Shown here one piece after another: positions 1 to 7,274 of a stretch of DNA of 64,000 nt. Under the pieces are notes generated by a model, which saw nothing but the letters and a program-made list of their open reading frames with translations, was not told where the DNA came from and did not search any database. Each line of letters begins with the position of its first letter. Within the stretch, counting starts at the first letter, position 1. Source of the stretch: Microterricola viridarii (GTDB taxonomy: Bacteria; Actinomycetota; Actinomycetes; Actinomycetales; Microbacteriaceae); contig NZ_LT629742.1 of assembly GCF_900104895.1 (NCBI RefSeq), positions 3,286,001 to 3,350,000 of the forward strand, in the 5' to 3' direction. The position numbers were made by a program, and so were the translations under genes.

Positions 1-869
1 ATCACGCCGTCGGTGGCGATCTTCTCGCCGGGGCGCACCACGAACTCGTCGCCGACGGCGAGGTCCTCGATCGCGATCTTCGACTCGACGCCGCCGCGCA
101 GCACCGAGACCTCCTTCGCACCGAGCTCGAGCAGGGCGCGCATGGCGGCGCCGGCCTGGCGCTTGGAGCGCTTCTCGAAGTAGCGCCCGGCGAGCACGAA
201 CATCGTCACGCCGGCTGCCACCTCGAGGTAGATGTTGGCGGCGCCGTCGCTCGGCCCGACGGTGAGCTCGAAGGCGTGCGTCATGCCCGGCTCGCCGGCC
301 GTGCCGAGGAACAGCGCGTAGACCGACCAGAGCAGCGCCGACAGGGTGCCGATCGAGATGAGGGTGTCCATGGTGGCCGCGCCGTGGCGCAGGTTCACCC
401 AGGCGGCCTTGTGGAACGGCCAGGCCGCCCAGACGACGACGGGCGCGGCCAGCACGAGTGAGGCCCACTGCCAGTAGGTGAACTGCAGCGCCGGCACCAT
501 CGCGAGCAGGATCACCGGCACCGACAGCACGATGCTGCCGATGAGTCGCTGGCGGAGGCCGCGCAGCTCGGTGTCCTGGCCGGACTCGCCCTCGCCGGCG
601 CCGCCCCGCACGGCGGCCTTCGCTGCTTTCACGGGCACCGCCGCCGTGTACCCGGTCTTCTCGACCTCGGCGATCAGCGCGGCGACGTCGAAGCCCTGCG
701 GCGCGCTCACGCGGGCCTTCTCCGTGGCGTAGTTGACGCTCGCCGAGACGCCGTCCAGCTTGTTCAGCTTCTTCTCGATGCGCATGGCGCAGGAGGCGCA
801 GGTCATGCCGCCGATCTCGAGCTCGACGCTCTCACTCAGTTGCACCGGCTGCTGTTCGGCGGTTGTCAT
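1..869 (-). CDS. copA: Copper-exporting P-type ATPase, N-terminal part (gene runs off the left edge)
   Basis: Membrane P1B-type ATPase that would pump Cu(I) out of the cytosol. About 289 N-terminal residues are visible. They hold one heavy-metal-associated domain with the Cu-binding motif GMTCASC near residue 21, then hydrophobic helices (for example SIVLSVPVILLAMVPALQF) and the start of the actuator domain (VLRGG...IAIEDLAVGDEFVVRPGEK). The CPC motif, the DKTG phosphorylation site and the ATP-binding domain lie outside the window. The ATG at 869 overlaps the stop of the upstream small gene (ATGA), so translation is probably coupled. It is the third gene of a copZ - small protein - copA unit behind CsoR-type palindromes. 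Copper rather than silver or cadmium is inferred from the CASC motif and the copZ neighbour. Confidence 0.93.
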   Translation of the reverse strand, partial: MTTAEQQPVQLSESVELEIGGMTCASCAMRIEKKLNKLDGVSASVNYATEKARVSAPQGFDVAALIAEVEKTGYTAAVPVKAAKAAVRGGAGEGESGQDTELRGLRQRLIGSIVLSVPVILLAMVPALQFTYWQWASLVLAAPVVVWAAWPFHKAAWVNLRHGAATMDTLISIGTLSALLWSVYALFLGTAGEPGMTHAFELTVGPSDGAANIYLEVAAGVTMFVLAGRYFEKRSKRQAGAAMRALLELGAKEVSVLRGGVESKIAIEDLAVGDEFVVRPGEKIATDGV

Positions 870-1042
870 GATGCCCTCCCGGATGCCGCAGGCTGCCCGA
901 TGCCCGCGCTGTGTGTCATGGTCGGCTGCTCGGTCGGGGCGCCGGCGCCCGCCGGGGCGAGCAGCTGGGCGGCGAGGAAGCTCGCGAAGAACAGGGCGAC
1001 GAGCCCGGCCACATAGAGGCCGATCTTCAGCGGGGCGGTCAT
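866..1042 (-). CDS. 58-residue single-pass membrane protein between copZ and copA
   Basis: Small gene starting ATG at 1042 inside the stop of copZ (ATGA) and ending TGA inside the start of copA (ATGA). The double overlap strongly supports real, coupled translation. The protein begins MTAPLKIGLYVAGLVALFF, has one hydrophobic helix (about residues 6-28), then a short Ala/Gly/Pro-rich outside tail with a Thr-Met-Thr-His-Ser stretch. The start resembles the N-terminal anchor of larger actinobacterial heavy-metal-binding membrane proteins that sit between copZ and copA, as I recall that family. Here everything after the anchor is missing. It could be a degenerate remnant or a true small partner of CopA. 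I do not know its function. Confidence 0.72.
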   Translation of the reverse strand: MTAPLKIGLYVAGLVALFFASFLAAQLLAPAGAGAPTEQPTMTHSAGIGQPAASGRAS

Positions 1043-1251
1043 GCCTTCACCCGCGCGGCCGTGTAGCCGGCCTCCTCGACGGCGGCGAGGACGGCCGCGT
1101 CGTCGAGCGGCACGCTCGAGCGGACGAGGAGTCGGCCGGTGGCGGCGGAGACATCAATGGCCTCGACGTCGCTCAGCTGGTCCAACTCGCTCGCAATCGC
1201 GCGCTCACAGTGTGAGCAGGTCATTCCGGTTACCTGGTACTCGGTGTTCAC
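1039..1251 (-). CDS. copZ: CopZ-like copper chaperone (HMA domain protein)
   Basis: A 70-residue cytosolic heavy-metal-associated domain with a beta-alpha-beta-beta-alpha-beta fold. The Cu(I) site is GMTCSHC at residues 8-14. The Cys-Ser-His-Cys form is usual in CopZ-type chaperones, whereas the ATPase domain in this window has CASC. It would hand Cu(I) to the CopA N-terminal domain. The start ATG at 1251 is about 20 bases downstream of the nearer CsoR-type palindrome, so repressor bound there would block this promoter. First gene of the three-gene copper operon. Confidence 0.93.
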   Translation of the reverse strand: MNTEYQVTGMTCSHCERAIASELDQLSDVEAIDVSAATGRLLVRSSVPLDDAAVLAAVEEAGYTAARVKA

Positions 1252-1271
1252 TCTTCTGCACTCCTTTCGGG

Positions 1272-1325
1272 ATACCCCCTAGGGGTATTCTCACCGACAA
1301 GGAACATCATACCCCGCACGGGTAT
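1272..1325. promoter_or_regulatory. Two CsoR-type operator palindromes upstream of copZ
   Basis: Two 17-bp inverted repeats, ATACCCC-CTA-GGGGTAT at 1272-1288 and ATACCC-CGCAC-GGGTAT at 1309-1325, with centres 37 bp apart. The C-tract/G-tract palindrome flanked by AT/TA is the classic operator shape of CsoR-family repressors, which release DNA when they bind Cu(I). No csoR gene lies next to this operon within the window. The only family member seen is the CstR-like protein at 16.6 kb. Confidence 0.8.
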
Positions 1326-1344
1326 TCCCGCGCGGCGCGAACGC

Positions 1345-2010
1345 CTAGCCGAGCGGCTTCCACCCCGTCGGGGTGGTGATGAGCACCCGCTTGCTCTCGG
1401 CCGCGCGGTCCTCGGCGAGCTCGACGAGCGCCTGGCCGACGTTGGCGAACGGCAGCGTGGGCAGCCCGGGCACCGAGCCGACCTTGCCGAGAGGCTTGAC
1501 GGCCGCGGCGGTCAGCGGCGGCGCCTCCTTGAGGTTCACCGGGTAGGCGATGGTGTAGGTGATGCCGGATGCCGGCAGCGCGCGCTCCGCGAGCGCCTTG
1601 TCCTCGAACAGCGGCGCCGTGCCCAACCGATAGACGAGCCGGGCCAGGCCGGAGGCCTGCGCCAGCGTGTCCCCGGCGCCGAACGCCGACACCAGCACGA
1701 AGCGCGGCACGCCGGCCTGCTTCACGGCCGCGGTCATGCGCGGCAGCACGCGCTGCATGAAGTCGATCGGCTTGCGGGAGCCCATGCGGAAGGCCGGGCC
1801 GACGGCGCTGATCACGGCATCCGCGCCCGCGAATGCCTCGACCATCGCTGCCTCGTCCTCGACGCTGCCGACGACGACGCGCACGCCGAGCAGCGGCGGC
1901 ACGGATTCTGGGCGGCGCGCGAATGCGACCACCTCATGGCCGGCTGCGACCGCCGCCAGCAGGGTGTGGCGGCCGATGTTTCCGGCGGCTCCGAGTACGA
2001 CGATCTTCAT
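1345..2010 (-). CDS. NAD(P)H-binding atypical short-chain dehydrogenase
   Basis: A 221-residue Rossmann protein of the NAD(P)H-binding (NmrA/BVR-B-like) family. The N-terminal dinucleotide motif is GAAGNIGRH at residues 7-15. A later YTIAYPVNLKEAPPL segment matches the substrate-side region of this group. The classical SDR Tyr-x-x-x-Lys is not clear, so the protein could be a redox sensor or a reductase with unknown substrate. It starts about 29 bases after the TetR gene on the same strand. The pair is probably one transcript with the TetR protein as repressor of both. Confidence 0.8.
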   Translation of the reverse strand: MKIVVLGAAGNIGRHTLLAAVAAGHEVVAFARRPESVPPLLGVRVVVGSVEDEAAMVEAFAGADAVISAVGPAFRMGSRKPIDFMQRVLPRMTAAVKQAGVPRFVLVSAFGAGDTLAQASGLARLVYRLGTAPLFEDKALAERALPASGITYTIAYPVNLKEAPPLTAAAVKPLGKVGSVPGLPTLPFANVGQALVELAEDRAAESKRVLITTPTGWKPLG

Positions 2011-2039
2011 ATGGTGCTCTCCTTCTGGGATGATTCTGG

Positions 2040-2630
2040 TCAGTGGCCGACGGCGGCTGCGCCGGTGACGGCGGCGAGCGCCTGCAGGCAGAGGCGCGTG
2101 ACGGCGTCGCGGTCGACGCCGCCAGCAGTGGAGGATGCGGCGGCGACCTGCTCGACGAAGCCGAGCCAGCCACCGATCGCGAGGCGCGCGAGCGGGGTGT
2201 CGTCAACCCCGAGGAACTCGACCACCCGCTCGAGCTGCACGGCGTGGTTGCTCGCGGCAATCTCGTGCACGACGGCCGGCGCGGAGGCGCGCGGTACGTA
2301 GAGCTCGCGCAGGCCGCCGCCGCTGGCCGCGAAGTGGTCGAGGTAGGCCCCGAGCGCGCGCTCCAGGTTCTCGCGCGGCGAGAGTACGGGGTCGGGGGCC
2401 GTCGCCGCCAGCAGCACCTCGGCCTCCCGCCGCAGCACGGCGTCCAGCAGCGCGTCCTTGCCCGGGAAGTAGTGGTAGACGAGCGCCCGGGTGACCCCGG
2501 CCTGCTCGGCGATGTCGCGCACGGACACGGCCTCGAAGCCGTCCCGACCGAAGTGCCGGGCGGCCACGCGCAGGATCTGCTCCCGCCGGCCGTCCGGGGT
2601 CAACCGCGCGGCATCCGCCTTGTTTGACAT
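2040..2630 (-). CDS. TetR-family transcriptional repressor
   Basis: A 196-residue regulator with an N-terminal helix-turn-helix at about residues 14-60 (QILRVAARHF ... VSVRDIAEQAGVTRALVYHYF), the signature TetR DNA-binding region. The C-terminal two thirds is an alpha-helical ligand pocket with Ala-rich helices typical of the family. The ATG at 2630 lies inside a perfect 18-bp palindrome, with a second palindrome just upstream, so self-repression is very likely. Its downstream partner is the NAD(P)H-binding protein. The inducer is unknown. Confidence 0.9.
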   Translation of the reverse strand: MSNKADAARLTPDGRREQILRVAARHFGRDGFEAVSVRDIAEQAGVTRALVYHYFPGKDALLDAVLRREAEVLLAATAPDPVLSPRENLERALGAYLDHFAASGGGLRELYVPRASAPAVVHEIAASNHAVQLERVVEFLGVDDTPLARLAIGGWLGFVEQVAAASSTAGGVDRDAVTRLCLQALAAVTGAAAVGH

Positions 2631-2666
2631 GTGTCAAACCTAAAACACTGTTTGACAGCCGTCAAA
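2622..2666. promoter_or_regulatory. Paired TetR operators overlapping the tetR start codon
   Basis: GTTTGACA-TG-TGTCAAAC at 2622-2639 is a palindrome with 8-bp arms. TTTGAC-AGCC-GTCAAA at 2651-2666 repeats the same half-site TTTGAC. Centres are 28 bp apart, nearly the same DNA face as two helical turns plus. The first palindrome contains the ATG of the TetR gene, so binding would block both transcription and ribosome access. Confidence 0.8.
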
Positions 2667-2689
2667 TTGAGCGCGGATGCCGTGCGGCG

Positions 2690-3742
2690 CTACGGCCGCA
2701 GCGACGGCAGGGGCCCTCCCCCGCGGGCGTCGGCCCACAGGTCGACCCCGGCGTCGCCGGCGAAGCCGTCGATCTCGGCGAGCTCCTCCGCGCTGAAGTC
2801 GAGCCGGTCCAGCGCCGCGACGTTCTCCTCCAGTTGGGCGACCCGGCTGGCTCCGATGACGAGGCTCGTCACCCGCTCGTCGCGCAGCGCCCAGGCCAAC
2901 GCCATCTGCGCGAGCGTCTGGCCCCGGCGCCGGGCGATGGCGTCCAGACCGCGGATCCGCGCGAGCGTCGGCTCGGCGAGCATGCCGGCGCCGATCGATC
3001 CGTCAGAGGAGGCACGGGAGCCCTCCGGTACCCCGCCGAGGTACTTGCCGGTGAGCAGGCCCTGGGCCAGCGCGGTGAACCCGATCACGCCGAAGCCCTC
3101 CTCGGCGGCGACGTCGAGCAGCCCCTCGGTCTCGACCCAGCGGTTCAGCATCGAGTAGGAGGGCTGGTGGATCAGCAGCGGGGTGCCGAGCTCGCGCAGC
3201 AGCTCGGCGAGCGCGCGGCTGGCATCCGCCCCATAGGAGGAGATGCCGACGTAGAGGGCCTTGCCAGAGCGCACGGCCCGGTCGAGCGCCGCCGCGGTCT
3301 CCTCGAGCGGCGTGCCCGGGTCGGGGCGGTGCGAGTAGAAGATGTCGACGTAGTCGACGCCGAGGCGGCCGAGCGACTGGTCGAGCGAGGAGAGCAGGTG
3401 CTTGCGGCTCGCCCCGACCCCGTACGGGCCGGGCCACATGTCCCAGCCGGCCTTGGTCGAGATGACGAGCTCGTCGCGGTGCGGGGCGAGGTCGCTGGCC
3501 AGCAGCCGGCCGAAGGCGGTCTCGGCCGCGCCGTAGGGCGGGCCGTAGTTGTTGGCGAGGTCGAAGTGGGTCATGCCGAGGTCGAAGGCGCGGCGCACGA
3601 TGGCCCGCTGCGCGTCGAACGAGCGGTCCTCGCCGAAATTCTGCCAGAGGCCGAGCGAGAGCACGGGCAGCTTCAGCCCCGAGCGCCCGGTGCGGCGGTA
3701 GGTCATGCGGTCGTAGCGGTCTGCAGCGGCGAGGTACGGCAT
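2690..3742 (-). CDS. Aldo/keto reductase (YghZ / L-glyceraldehyde 3-phosphate reductase type)
   Basis: A 350-residue NADPH-dependent TIM-barrel oxidoreductase that reduces small aldehydes. The catalytic tetrad regions are visible: DLANNYGPPYGAAE (Asp, Tyr), VISTKAGWDMWPGPYG (Lys) and IFYSHRPDP (His). The STKAG...WPGPYG segment and the length point to the AKR14/YghZ subgroup, which acts on L-glyceraldehyde 3-phosphate and methylglyoxal. NADPH-site residues lie near the C-terminus (SLVIGASRVAQLEENVAAL). The start ATG at 3742 is followed closely by a second candidate (MTYRRTGRSG at residue 13), which is where most relatives begin. It is transcribed towards the TetR gene but ends before that gene's operators. 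Confidence 0.88.
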   Translation of the reverse strand: MPYLAAADRYDRMTYRRTGRSGLKLPVLSLGLWQNFGEDRSFDAQRAIVRRAFDLGMTHFDLANNYGPPYGAAETAFGRLLASDLAPHRDELVISTKAGWDMWPGPYGVGASRKHLLSSLDQSLGRLGVDYVDIFYSHRPDPGTPLEETAAALDRAVRSGKALYVGISSYGADASRALAELLRELGTPLLIHQPSYSMLNRWVETEGLLDVAAEEGFGVIGFTALAQGLLTGKYLGGVPEGSRASSDGSIGAGMLAEPTLARIRGLDAIARRRGQTLAQMALAWALRDERVTSLVIGASRVAQLEENVAALDRLDFSAEELAEIDGFAGDAGVDLWADARGGGPLPSLRP

Positions 3743-3867
3743 GCCTCCATGCTAGCCACCGCCCGCCGCAGCCCCTCGGATGCCGCGGCCCGACGTCACC
3801 GACCGCGCACCCGGTTCGGTAACGTTGAACCTCCACTGCAGCAGCGGCAGCACAGAAACGAGACAGC

Positions 3868-4854
3868 ATGAGCACTCCCATTCGCATCGGCATCGCCGGC
3901 TACGGCAACCTGGGGCGCGGCGTCGAATCCGCCATCGCCCAGAACGCCGACCTCGAGCTGGTGGGCGTGTTCAGCCGCCGCGACCCGGCCACCGTGCAGA
4001 CCCTCCGGCCGGAGACGGCCGTCTTCGCCCAGGACGAGCTGCCCGCCCGCACCGCCGACATCGACGTGCTGATCCTCTGCGGCGGCTCGAAGAACGACCT
4101 GCCTGAGCAGTCCCCCGAGCTGGCCGCCCTGTTCAACATCGTCGACAGCTTCGACACGCACGCCCGCATCCCGGAGCACTTCGCGGCGGTCGACGCCCCC
4201 GCCCGCGCCGCCGGCAAGACCGCGCTCATCTCGTCCGGCTGGGACCCGGGCATGTTCTCGATCAACCGGGTCTACGGCGAGGCGCTGCTGCCCGACGGCG
4301 ACACCTACACGTTCTGGGGCCGCGGCCTGAGCCAGGGCCACTCCGACGCGATCCGCCGGGTGCCCGGCGTCGCCGGCGGCGTGCAGTACACGATCCCGAA
4401 CGAGCAGGCCGTCGCCGCCGTGCGGAGCGGCGCCCGGCCCACCCTCAACACCCGCGAGAAGCACACCCGCGACTGCTTCGTGGTCCTGGCCGAGGGGGCG
4501 GATGCCGCGGCGGTGCGCGACGCGATCGTGACGATGCCGAACTACTTCGCCGAGTACGACACCACAGTCACCTTCATCAGCGCGGAGGAGCTCGCGCGCG
4601 ACCACGCCGCGATGCCGCACGGCGGCTTCGTCATCCGCAGCGGCAACACCGGCGCGGGCAACTCGCAGGTGATCGAGTACAGCCTGAGCCTCGACAGCAA
4701 CCCTGAGTTCACGGCGAGCGTGCTCGTCGCCTCGGCGCGTGCCGTGCACCGGCTGAACCAGCTCGGACAGGTCGGCGCCCACACCGTGTTCGACGTGGCC
4801 CCCGGTCTGTTCTCGCCGAAGTCGGCCGCCGAGCTGCGCGCCGAGCTGCTCTAG
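3868..4854 (+). CDS. ddh: meso-Diaminopimelate D-dehydrogenase
   Basis: A 328-residue NADP-dependent enzyme of the one-step branch of lysine/diaminopimelate synthesis. It interconverts L-tetrahydrodipicolinate plus ammonia with meso-DAP. The N-terminal nucleotide site is GIAGYGNLGRGVE (residues 8-20). Conserved substrate segments include CGGSKNDLPEQ, VDSFDTH, SSGWDPGMFS, GRGLSQGHSDAIRRVPGV and HGGFVIRSGNTG. Length matches the Corynebacterium enzyme (about 320). It stands alone between the aldo/keto reductase and a terminator-like double hairpin. It makes the D-centre of meso-DAP, but no sequence link to the D-amino-acid-type operon at 23-36 kb is seen. Confidence 0.93.
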   Translation: MSTPIRIGIAGYGNLGRGVESAIAQNADLELVGVFSRRDPATVQTLRPETAVFAQDELPARTADIDVLILCGGSKNDLPEQSPELAALFNIVDSFDTHARIPEHFAAVDAPARAAGKTALISSGWDPGMFSINRVYGEALLPDGDTYTFWGRGLSQGHSDAIRRVPGVAGGVQYTIPNEQAVAAVRSGARPTLNTREKHTRDCFVVLAEGADAAAVRDAIVTMPNYFAEYDTTVTFISAEELARDHAAMPHGGFVIRSGNTGAGNSQVIEYSLSLDSNPEFTASVLVASARAVHRLNQLGQVGAHTVFDVAPGLFSPKSAAELRAELL

Positions 4855-4861
4855 CCCCTTC

Positions 4862-4925
4862 GCGGCCCTCGTTGTGTCTCGCGGCCCCGGGCATACCGGG
4901 GGCCGCGAGACATTTCGAGGGCCGC
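4862..4925. terminator. Nested hairpin downstream of ddh
   Basis: An inner inverted repeat GTCTCGCGGCCCCGG / CCGGGGGCCGCGAGAC (4876-4911) sits inside an outer pair GCGGCCCTCG / CGAGGGCCGC (4862-4871 and 4916-4925). The stem is very stable and has no U-tract. It probably ends or stabilises the ddh transcript before the GyrI-like gene, or is a small dispersed palindrome. Confidence 0.6.
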
Positions 4926-4966
4926 GAGCGGTTTCGGCAGGCTCAGCCAGTGGGCACACTGTCCGT

Positions 4967-5614
4967 ATGAGTTCAGCAGAGAAGCCAGCGGAGAAGTACG
5001 ACGTCAAGCGCGCCCTGAAAGCGCTGTACGCGCCGAGAGCCCGCGACTTCTCGCGCATCGTCGTTCCGCCGCTGCAGTACCTGGCGGTCGACGGGCACGG
5101 CGACCCGAACACCGCTCCCGCCTACGCCGAGTCGATCGAGGCGCTGTACGGGGTCGCGTACACGCTGAAGTTCGCGAGCAAGAAGGCACTCGGCCGCGAC
5201 TTCGTCGTGGCCCCGCTCGAGGGTCTGTGGCGCGCGGCGGATGCCACGGCGTTCACCCGCCGCGACAAGGCGGCGTGGGAGTGGACCATGCTGATTCATC
5301 AGCCCGACTGGGTCACCGCCGAGATGGTCGAGGCGGCGCGCTCCGAGGTGCTCGCGAAGAAGGGCCTCGCGGCGGCCGGTGCGCTGCGCCTGCTGCGGCT
5401 GGACGAGGGCGAGAGCGTCCAGATCCTGCACCTCGGCTCCTACGACGACGAGGCGCCCACCCTGGCGCGGCTGCACGACGAGTATCTGCCCGCGCACGGA
5501 CTGGCCTTCAACGGCGACCACCACGAGATCTACCTGAGCGATGCCCGCCGCACGGAACCCGCCAAGCTGAAGACGATCCTGCGGCAGCCGGTTCGCCCGA
5601 ACGCAGCAGAGTAA
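4967..5614 (+). CDS. GyrI-like small-molecule-binding domain protein
   Basis: A 215-residue protein of the GyrI-like superfamily, the ligand-binding fold also found at the C-terminus of many AraC/MerR regulators. No DNA-binding domain is present, so this is the stand-alone form. Recognisable segments are PPLQYLAVDGHGDPN near the start, YTLKFASKKA, PLEGLWRA and a C-terminal DARRTEPAKLKTILRQPV tail typical of this subgroup. Relatives bind or hydrolyse small toxic molecules, but the substrate here is unknown. ATG at 4967 is preferred over upstream in-frame codons because the family begins near there. It ends at a clear hairpin. Confidence 0.82.
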   Translation: MSSAEKPAEKYDVKRALKALYAPRARDFSRIVVPPLQYLAVDGHGDPNTAPAYAESIEALYGVAYTLKFASKKALGRDFVVAPLEGLWRAADATAFTRRDKAAWEWTMLIHQPDWVTAEMVEAARSEVLAKKGLAAAGALRLLRLDEGESVQILHLGSYDDEAPTLARLHDEYLPAHGLAFNGDHHEIYLSDARRTEPAKLKTILRQPVRPNAAE

Positions 5615-5629
5615 CCCGGAAACGAAAAA

Positions 5630-5657
5630 GAGGCCGGCATCCGAAGATGCCGGCCTC
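5630..5657. terminator. Hairpin after the GyrI-like gene
   Basis: GAGGCCGGCAT / ATGCCGGCCTC with a 6-base loop follows the GyrI-like stop and an A-rich stretch (GAAAAAG). The stem carries two copies of the over-represented GGCATCC/GATGCC motif. It lies between this gene and the tRNA-Ala on the other strand and could serve both directions. Confidence 0.65.
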
Positions 5658-5662
5658 GCGCG

Positions 5663-5735
5663 TGGACCCTAGGAGATTCGAACTCCTGACCTCCTCGATG
5701 CGAACGAGGCGCGCTACCAACTGCGCCAAGGGCCC
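5663..5735 (-). tRNA. tRNA-Ala, anticodon CGC
   Basis: Reading the minus strand, a 73-base cloverleaf starts GGGCCCT and ends AGGGTCC plus discriminator A. All seven acceptor pairs form, one being G-U. The D arm carries GGCGCAGTTGGTAGCGC. The anticodon arm is CCTCG-TTCGCAT-CGAGG, with CGC at positions 34-36. The T arm contains GTTCGAATC. CCA is not encoded. Confidence 0.95.
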
Positions 5736-5807
5736 GTGCGGTTTCCTACGATACCACCGCTCGGCACCCAGAAATGACACCGCCCGCCCGAGACGCGCCG
5801 GAGTGGC

Positions 5808-6047
5808 TCAATTGGTGATGGTCGGCTCCCCGCCGGAATCGTGCTCGCCGACGAAACGGTACGGCACCGGCTCCTCGGTCTCGTGCCCGAGCCGCCAGGT
5901 GCGGGTGATCTTGCCCTCCGGCTCGTCGTATTCCGTCACGATCTCCGGCTGGTAGGAGCCGTTCACGTACTCCAACTCCAGCTCGTCGCCATGGCCGATC
6001 ATGCCCGGGCCGAACAACACGGCGGTGTAGGTCGTCTTCTCGCTCAT
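5808..6047 (-). CDS. Hypothetical 79-residue acidic protein
   Basis: I do not recognise this family. The 79-residue product (starting MSEKTTYTAVLFGPGMIGHG) is acidic, has no membrane segment or signal peptide, and reads like a small beta-rich cytosolic protein (ELEYVNGSYQPEIVTEYD ... ITRTWRLGHETEE). An in-frame ATG at 6047 is preceded by a GAGGTGA ribosome site. Codon use matches its neighbours. It stands alone between tRNA-Ala and the SepX/GlpR-like gene. Confidence 0.7.
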   Translation of the reverse strand: MSEKTTYTAVLFGPGMIGHGDELELEYVNGSYQPEIVTEYDEPEGKITRTWRLGHETEEPVPYRFVGEHDSGGEPTITN

Positions 6048-6190
6048 CGCTCACCTCACATCACGGTTCCGGATGCCGCAGGCCGCCGCATCCGACTGAC
6101 TCCAGACCATACGCCCCTCGGCCCACCCACGGCGAGGGTTCAGCGAACAATCGACCGTGCAGCGGGCGGCGCGGACTGTGCGGCGGGGTG

Positions 6191-7171
6191 TCAGCCGGCG
6201 GCGCGACGGCGGCGCAGCACCGCGTCGAGATCGCCCATGCCGGGCGCCGCGTCGTTGACCATGCCCATCGCGGCGAAACGGCTGGGGATGGCGGGAGCCG
6301 AGGGCGCAGCCGGTGCGGCCGGGCGGGCGAGGGCGGTGACCGTGGCGGCGGGTGCGGCCGTCTCGGCGTCGAGTGCCGCGGCCTTCTCGAGCAGGGCGGC
6401 GCGGGCGGCGGCGCGGCGCAGCTCGGCGGCCGCATCGACGGAGGCCCGGGCGGCCGCGGCGACGGATCCGCGCTCAAGGTAGGCGGGCTTCGGCAACGGT
6501 CGCGGGGTCCAGCTCTGCGGCGCGGAGGCGCGCGGGGCGAACTCGACGGGGGTGAAGCGGGCGGGCGCGGCCGGCGCAGCGGGCGTGGCGCGGGCGATCT
6601 TCGCGGCGACGCGGCCGGCCTTGGCCAGCGAGCCCAGCGTGAAGAAGGCGGCGACGCCGACGACGAGCCCACCGCTGAGCAGCATCGCGGGCCCGCCGAC
6701 GGCGGCCACGATGGCGCCGGCGATCACGGCGACGAGCGAGGCCAGCAGGGCCAGCGCGGTGATGCCGCGCGCCCGGCGCAGGGTGCGCAGCCGAGCGCGG
6801 GCGATGAGAACGGGGTTGGCGGCGACGCGGGCGGCCTCTGCCCGCACCTTCTCGATGCGCAGGGCATCCTCGGCGCGGCGGGTCGTCGCGGCGGCGGCGG
6901 CCTCGGCCTTGACCAGCTCGCGGGCGGCGTTCTCACGCTCCCGCAGAATCTTGGATTGGGTGACGGCCGCCCTGGCGGTCGCCTCGACGGCGATCTGCTG
7001 CGGCGCCTCGGCGGTCTCGGCCAGCGCGCGCAGCGTCTGCTGCAGCCGCACGGCGTTGCGTTCGCTCGTCAGATACTGGCGGCGGTGCAGCCAGGTGGGC
7101 AGCAGGTAGGCAAGCCAGAGCACGGCGGCCGCGGCCACCAATACTCCCCCACCCAGCGCATCTGCACCCAT
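6191..7171 (-). CDS. SepX/GlpR-like actinobacterial membrane protein (cell-division locus)
   Basis: A 326-residue membrane protein. It has an N-terminal transmembrane helix (LVAAAAVLWLAYLLPTWL), a basic LHRRQYLTSERNAVRLQ segment, an Ala/Glu-rich coiled-coil-like region (about residues 40-115), two central hydrophobic helices (LALLASLVAVIAGAIVAA and MLLSGGLVVGVAAFFTLG) and a long Ala/Pro-rich cytosolic tail. This layout and the position after a RimJ-type acetyltransferase and galU match the SepX (Streptomyces) / GlpR (Corynebacterium) locus, where the protein anchors the gephyrin-like Glp and acts in septation. No Glp gene is present here. The family call rests on context and topology, not alignment. 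Confidence 0.65.
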   Translation of the reverse strand: MGADALGGGVLVAAAAVLWLAYLLPTWLHRRQYLTSERNAVRLQQTLRALAETAEAPQQIAVEATARAAVTQSKILRERENAARELVKAEAAAAATTRRAEDALRIEKVRAEAARVAANPVLIARARLRTLRRARGITALALLASLVAVIAGAIVAAVGGPAMLLSGGLVVGVAAFFTLGSLAKAGRVAAKIARATPAAPAAPARFTPVEFAPRASAPQSWTPRPLPKPAYLERGSVAAAARASVDAAAELRRAAARAALLEKAAALDAETAAPAATVTALARPAAPAAPSAPAIPSRFAAMGMVNDAAPGMGDLDAVLRRRRAAG

Positions 7172-7274
7172 AGTCTCTAAATTAGGGGGAATGGTGCATA
7201 CCGCGCGACTAGCGTGGGGCGTGTCTTCAGGTTTTTCCCAGATTGCCCCCGTTCTGGGTGTTCGCCGGCCCCGT

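Noticed and set aside
5663-5735. Attachment site in tRNA-Ala
   Set aside because: No partial second copy of the tRNA 3' end and no integrase were seen in the window.
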